Below, piece by piece: positions 21,797 through 23,859 of a stretch of DNA of 23,859 bases. The position numbers and the translations under genes are program-made. The DNA lies in the NCBI GenBank assembly GCA_003602535.1, contig QQSA01000007.1:1-23859 (forward strand), read 5' to 3'. Under the pieces are notes generated by a model that was not told the origin of the DNA, ran no database searches, and saw only the letters and a program-made list of their open reading frames with translations. Source of the DNA: Candidatus Poseidoniales archaeon. GTDB lineage: Archaea; Thermoplasmatota; Poseidoniia; Poseidoniales; Poseidoniaceae. Position 1 is the stretch's first letter, and every line of letters begins with the position of its first letter.

Positions 21797-22207
21797 ATGT
21801 CCGACTTCGAATACGAGTCTTTGTTAGACCGCGCAAGGTCAAATATCCCTGAAGAGATTTCAAATCGTGCCCGTTGGACACTCCCTGATCCACAGATATT
21901 GATTGAAGGTTCAAACACCATATTTCGTAATTTTACTGAAGTTGTAAATCACATGGAAAGAGACGAAGTACACGTCTACCAGTTTATGTTGAATGAATTA
22001 GGAACCGCTGGTTCAAGAGATGGTCCAAGAGTACGATTCAAAGGAAGAATCCCTCCAAAGAGAATTAAGAAAACTATTGTCAATTATGTCAACGCTTACA
22101 TCAAATGTGTTCAATGTAATGCTCCTGATACTCATTTCATCAAGCAAGATCGAACTACTTTGCTAAAATGCCAAGCATGTGGTGCTACACGTCCGGTTAA
22201 GCTTTGA
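21797..22207 (+). CDS. Translation initiation factor 2 subunit beta (aIF2-beta)
   Basis: aIF2-beta (136 aa) is part of the heterotrimer that brings initiator tRNA to the archaeal ribosome. The first 20 residues form the helix that binds aIF2-gamma. The central alpha-beta domain has IFRNFTEV (42-49), the region HVYQFMLNELGT (59-70) and RVRFKGRIPPKRIKKTIVNY (78-97). A C-terminal zinc ribbon uses C104, C107, C125 and C128. Length is typical for the family. The frame extends to a GTG at 21776, but ATG 21797 starts with the expected helix. Its last 11 bases overlap the end of the convergent ferredoxin gene. Confidence 0.95.
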   Translation: MSDFEYESLLDRARSNIPEEISNRARWTLPDPQILIEGSNTIFRNFTEVVNHMERDEVHVYQFMLNELGTAGSRDGPRVRFKGRIPPKRIKKTIVNYVNAYIKCVQCNAPDTHFIKQDRTTLLKCQACGATRPVKL

Positions 22208-22529
22208 GATTCAATAGATACTCCGATGGTAGTTTCCCCCCATCTAGGAATTCAATCAACTTTGGAATTGATTCTTCTGTGATCCTGAACCAATCTCCAT
22301 TAGGATAGATTACACAAGTTGGTCCATTTTCACAGAAGTCTAGGCATCCTGACTTCTGAACTCTTACGTCAGTAAGTCCTTTTCCCTTAGAATCTAATTT
22401 GAATTTCCTCATCAATTCCAGAGAACCTTTTTCCGAACAACAACCTCTGGCAGAACCTTCAGGCCTTGTGTGTCCACATACGAAGGCATGCATTCTATAG
22501 CCGGGAACCTCTCTTCCTTTAGGATCCAT
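22197..22529 (-). CDS. Thioredoxin-like [2Fe-2S] ferredoxin
   Basis: This small electron carrier (110 aa) shows the thioredoxin-like ferredoxin pattern: C18 in FVCGHTRPEG, C30-C31, then GCLDFC (C62, C66) and C72 in GPTCVIYP. C18, C30, C62 and C66 are the likely cluster ligands; C31 and C72 are extra. Single-domain members occur free or as fusions in NuoE-type subunits and hydrogenases. The partner here is unknown. ATG 22529 overlaps the stop of the preceding gene by one base (TAATG), and GAGGTGG lies four bases upstream. The end overlaps the aIF2-beta gene tail to tail. Confidence 0.85.
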   Translation of the reverse strand: MDPKGREVPGYRMHAFVCGHTRPEGSARGCCSEKGSLELMRKFKLDSKGKGLTDVRVQKSGCLDFCENGPTCVIYPNGDWFRITEESIPKLIEFLDGGKLPSEYLLNLKA

Positions 22530-22789
22530 TATTCCACCTCATCAATCGATTTTGTCAACTCATAATCTCTTTGAGTTATTCCGCCTACATCATGACTCCA
22601 AGTTTTGATAGTAACTTTGCCCCAAGATAGTGTAAACTCAGCATGATGATCCTGTGTTTCACAAATCTCACCCACTTTATTCACAAATTCCAGTGCTTCA
22701 GCAAAGTTGACGAATTCAAATGATTTCTCTAAATGATGGTTATCGATTACCATCCAAGACAAAAAATCATCCCCACAAGTGAGAATCAT
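22529..22789 (-). CDS. Pterin-4a-carbinolamine dehydratase family protein
   Basis: This short protein (86 aa) matches the pterin-4a-carbinolamine dehydratase (PCD/DCoH) fold. It has LSW near the start (10-12), FEFVNFAEALEFVNKV (24-39), the active-site stretch DHHAEF (47-52), and WSHDVGGITQRDYELTKSID (64-83). The usual HHPE is HHAE, but the catalytic histidines H48, H49 and H66 are kept. The N-terminal helix is shorter than normal. No aromatic amino-acid hydroxylase is seen nearby, so a role in pterin or molybdopterin chemistry is possible but unproven. The start overlaps the preceding gene by 23 bases, and the ferredoxin begins on its stop codon, so the three form an operon. Confidence 0.8.
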   Translation of the reverse strand: MILTCGDDFLSWMVIDNHHLEKSFEFVNFAEALEFVNKVGEICETQDHHAEFTLSWGKVTIKTWSHDVGGITQRDYELTKSIDEVE

Positions 22790-23192
22790 CGTTTCCTTTT
22801 GTCTTCTTCTCTACTTTCTCATGTAGATTTGAGCGTCTCTTTTGATCAGCTCGCTCAAATTCCAGTAATTCCTTGTCATCGATGTATGCAGGTCTAGTAT
22901 GTGCAATCAATACCACTTTGACAATAATTTCTCGTGCAAGGTATACGTGTTCTCCATTAGTCGTTAACAATTCAATAGATGATTTACCAGATGACAATAG
23001 CCTTCCTCGCACCCAGTTTTCATCATCATCTCTTAGAGACCTGGCGTCCAATTGAATTTCAACAAAGTCATCTTTTCTCAAACCATGTCTCCGTTCCATT
23101 AAGTCGCCGGTATGAACGCTTTCTATCTCTGATAAATCAGGAGATCCTAATTCTTCCCACATGCTTTGAGCCCAATCCGGTAGGTCCGACAT
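22767..23192 (-). CDS. Small basic protein, possible Sm-like barrel
   Basis: I cannot assign a family with confidence. The 141-residue protein has an acidic Trp-containing N-terminus (1-24), a strand-rich central region (about 43-98: DFVEIQLDA, NWVRGRLLSSGKSSIELLTTNGEHVYL, IIVKVVLI) and a charged helical tail (105-132) with many Lys and Glu. The central alternation, with a Gly turn before IELLTTNGE, resembles an Sm/LSm barrel, but that is by eye only. It leads the block with the PCD-family protein and ferredoxin. A GGAGGAG on the minus strand lies too far upstream (about 16 nt) of ATG 23192 to be its ribosome-binding site. Confidence 0.6.
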   Translation of the reverse strand: MSDLPDWAQSMWEELGSPDLSEIESVHTGDLMERRHGLRKDDFVEIQLDARSLRDDDENWVRGRLLSSGKSSIELLTTNGEHVYLAREIIVKVVLIAHTRPAYIDDKELLEFERADQKRRSNLHEKVEKKTKGNDDSHLWG

Positions 23193-23268
23193 GTTGGTGT
23201 GTCGGGGCTCCTCCTTCTAAGCACTGACGCCCAAGGAATCAACCTACGAATTCAAGAATAGGAGGCGA

Positions 23269-23283
23269 CCCGGTTTATTCGGG
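23269..23283. promoter_or_regulatory. Small inverted repeat around a TATA-like core upstream of NOG1
   Basis: CCCG-GTTTATT-CGGG has four-base arms around an A/T core. The core lies about 25 nt before a GTG at 23303 and 15-21 nt before the TTG at 23294. The layout resembles the larger repeat at 21731-21748. The arms are too short to be convincing alone. Confidence 0.3.
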
Positions 23284-23293
23284 AGGCATTGTA

Positions 23294-23859
23294 TTGAAGG
23301 TAGTGTGGCGTGACTTAACCACTGTTCTTACCGAAGAAGAAGTTCTGGATAAGGGCTTCAGTCGTGCTAAGAAAGCGGCGGATAGAGTCGATGACCATGT
23401 CAAAGTTTTCCGAGTTCGTAAACAATTAACCCGAATGGTACAAACAGCTGCTGATGTTATGTCTCAATATCTTGAAGATACTGAGAAGTCTTGGCCAAGT
23501 TTAGATCAGATGCCATTATTTGACAAGGCTATGGTCGAGGCATGCGTCGGTTGTGATGATTACCGCCACCATCTTTCGATGTTGGGTTGGGGCGCAAAAC
23601 AAATGCGTAAAATCGCTAAACACAATGCTGCTAAGATAGTAAGAACTGCTAGATTTGAGATTATGCATGACGCTCGTAAAGAAGCATATGGGCGCCTTTC
23701 TAGTATTATGAGGAGATTGGGACCATCTCTTGATTGGCTTCATGAAAGCCGTCTTATTCTTCGTAAGTTACCGGTTATCGATCAATTATGCCCAACAATT
23801 GTTGTCTGTGGTGCTCCGAATGTCGGCAAGAGTGCTTTCATCTCGACATTATCCAGTGG
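23294..23859 (+). CDS. NOG1-family GTPase, N-terminal part (cut by the window end)
   Basis: This is the beginning of a NOG1/Obg-related GTPase involved in large ribosomal subunit assembly. About 188 residues are visible: an N-terminal helical domain (TVLTEEEVLDKGFSRAKKAA, many Lys/Arg, LGWGAKQMRKIAKHN) and then the GTPase core starting PTIVVCGAPNVGKSAF, which contains the G1 P-loop. The helical N-terminal domain before G1 is the NOG1 mark. The start is uncertain: TTG 23294 has GGGAGG at 23281-23286 and matches the family beginning, while GTG 23303 sits well for a leaderless transcript from the TATA-like core at 23273-23279. The frame runs open to the window edge without a stop. Confidence 0.88.
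   Translation, partial: MKVVWRDLTTVLTEEEVLDKGFSRAKKAADRVDDHVKVFRVRKQLTRMVQTAADVMSQYLEDTEKSWPSLDQMPLFDKAMVEACVGCDDYRHHLSMLGWGAKQMRKIAKHNAAKIVRTARFEIMHDARKEAYGRLSSIMRRLGPSLDWLHESRLILRKLPVIDQLCPTIVVCGAPNVGKSAFISTLSS

Noticed and set aside
21442..21921. A 159-codon minus-strand reading frame across the gfcR/aIF2-beta region
   Set aside because: It overlaps two well-supported genes in other frames, has irregular composition and no recognisable motifs.
1..23859. CRISPR array, insertion sequence, integrase or phage genes, tRNA or rRNA
   Set aside because: No regularly spaced repeats, transposase or integrase motifs, or cloverleaf/rRNA-like stretches were seen on either strand by eye.

Overview
The window most likely comes from a euryarchaeal genome, and the gene mix fits Thermoplasmatota / Marine Group II (Candidatus Poseidoniales). 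Several genes are archaeal types: aIF2-beta, class I lysyl-tRNA synthetase, tRNA C56 2'-O-methyltransferase (Trm56), archaeal Hpt, the GfcR-type HTH-phosphoribosyltransferase and a NOG1 GTPase. They sit among bacterial-looking metabolic genes (CarA/CarB, FolP, thiolase, SDR) and one strikingly animal-like secreted nuclease. The lineage is inferred from gene content and style; there is no rRNA to confirm it. The DNA is moderately AT-rich, gene-dense and split into short strand-switching blocks. I saw no rRNA, tRNA, CRISPR array, insertion sequence or phage gene.

Layout: (1) 52-2544, minus: NAD kinase, Hpt purine salvage enzyme, and a membrane-anchored DNase I homologue. (2) 2626-8236, plus: four-TM protein, YjbQ-like enzyme, hotdog thioesterase, GIDE-domain membrane protein, thiolase, and a membrane-anchored NAPE-PLD-like metallo-hydrolase. 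(3) 8296-12308, minus, tightly packed: FolP, a TrkA-N-like/DHH phosphoesterase, a TraB-family membrane protein, and an SDR. (4) 12364-18314, plus: membrane protein, Trm56, then carA-carB overlapping by one base. (5) 18315-21698, minus: gfcR, lysK, and a zinc-ribbon protein with a basic linker. (6) 21797-22207, plus: aIF2-beta. (7) 22197-23192, minus: small possibly Sm-like protein, pterin-carbinolamine-dehydratase family protein, [2Fe-2S] ferredoxin. (8) 23294 to the edge, plus: NOG1 GTPase, cut by the window end.

The strongest item is the DNase I homologue. It keeps every catalytic residue of mammalian DNase I, the Cys pair of the essential disulfide and both mammalian glycosylation sequons, behind an N-terminal membrane anchor. 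With Hpt directly upstream, the pair could digest extracellular DNA and salvage purines. Other points of interest are a TrkA-N-like/DHH fusion (candidate cyclic-dinucleotide phosphodiesterase), an N-acyl-PE phospholipase D-like enzyme in an organism expected to have ether lipids, a GIDE domain without RING finger, and inverted repeats placed at several divergent promoters.

Internal operon genes often have strong GAGGTGA/GGAGG ribosome-binding sites overlapping the previous stop codon. Block-leading genes tend to have a TATA-like box about 25-45 nt upstream and no Shine-Dalgarno, as expected for leaderless or short-leader archaeal transcripts. These signals were used to choose starts.
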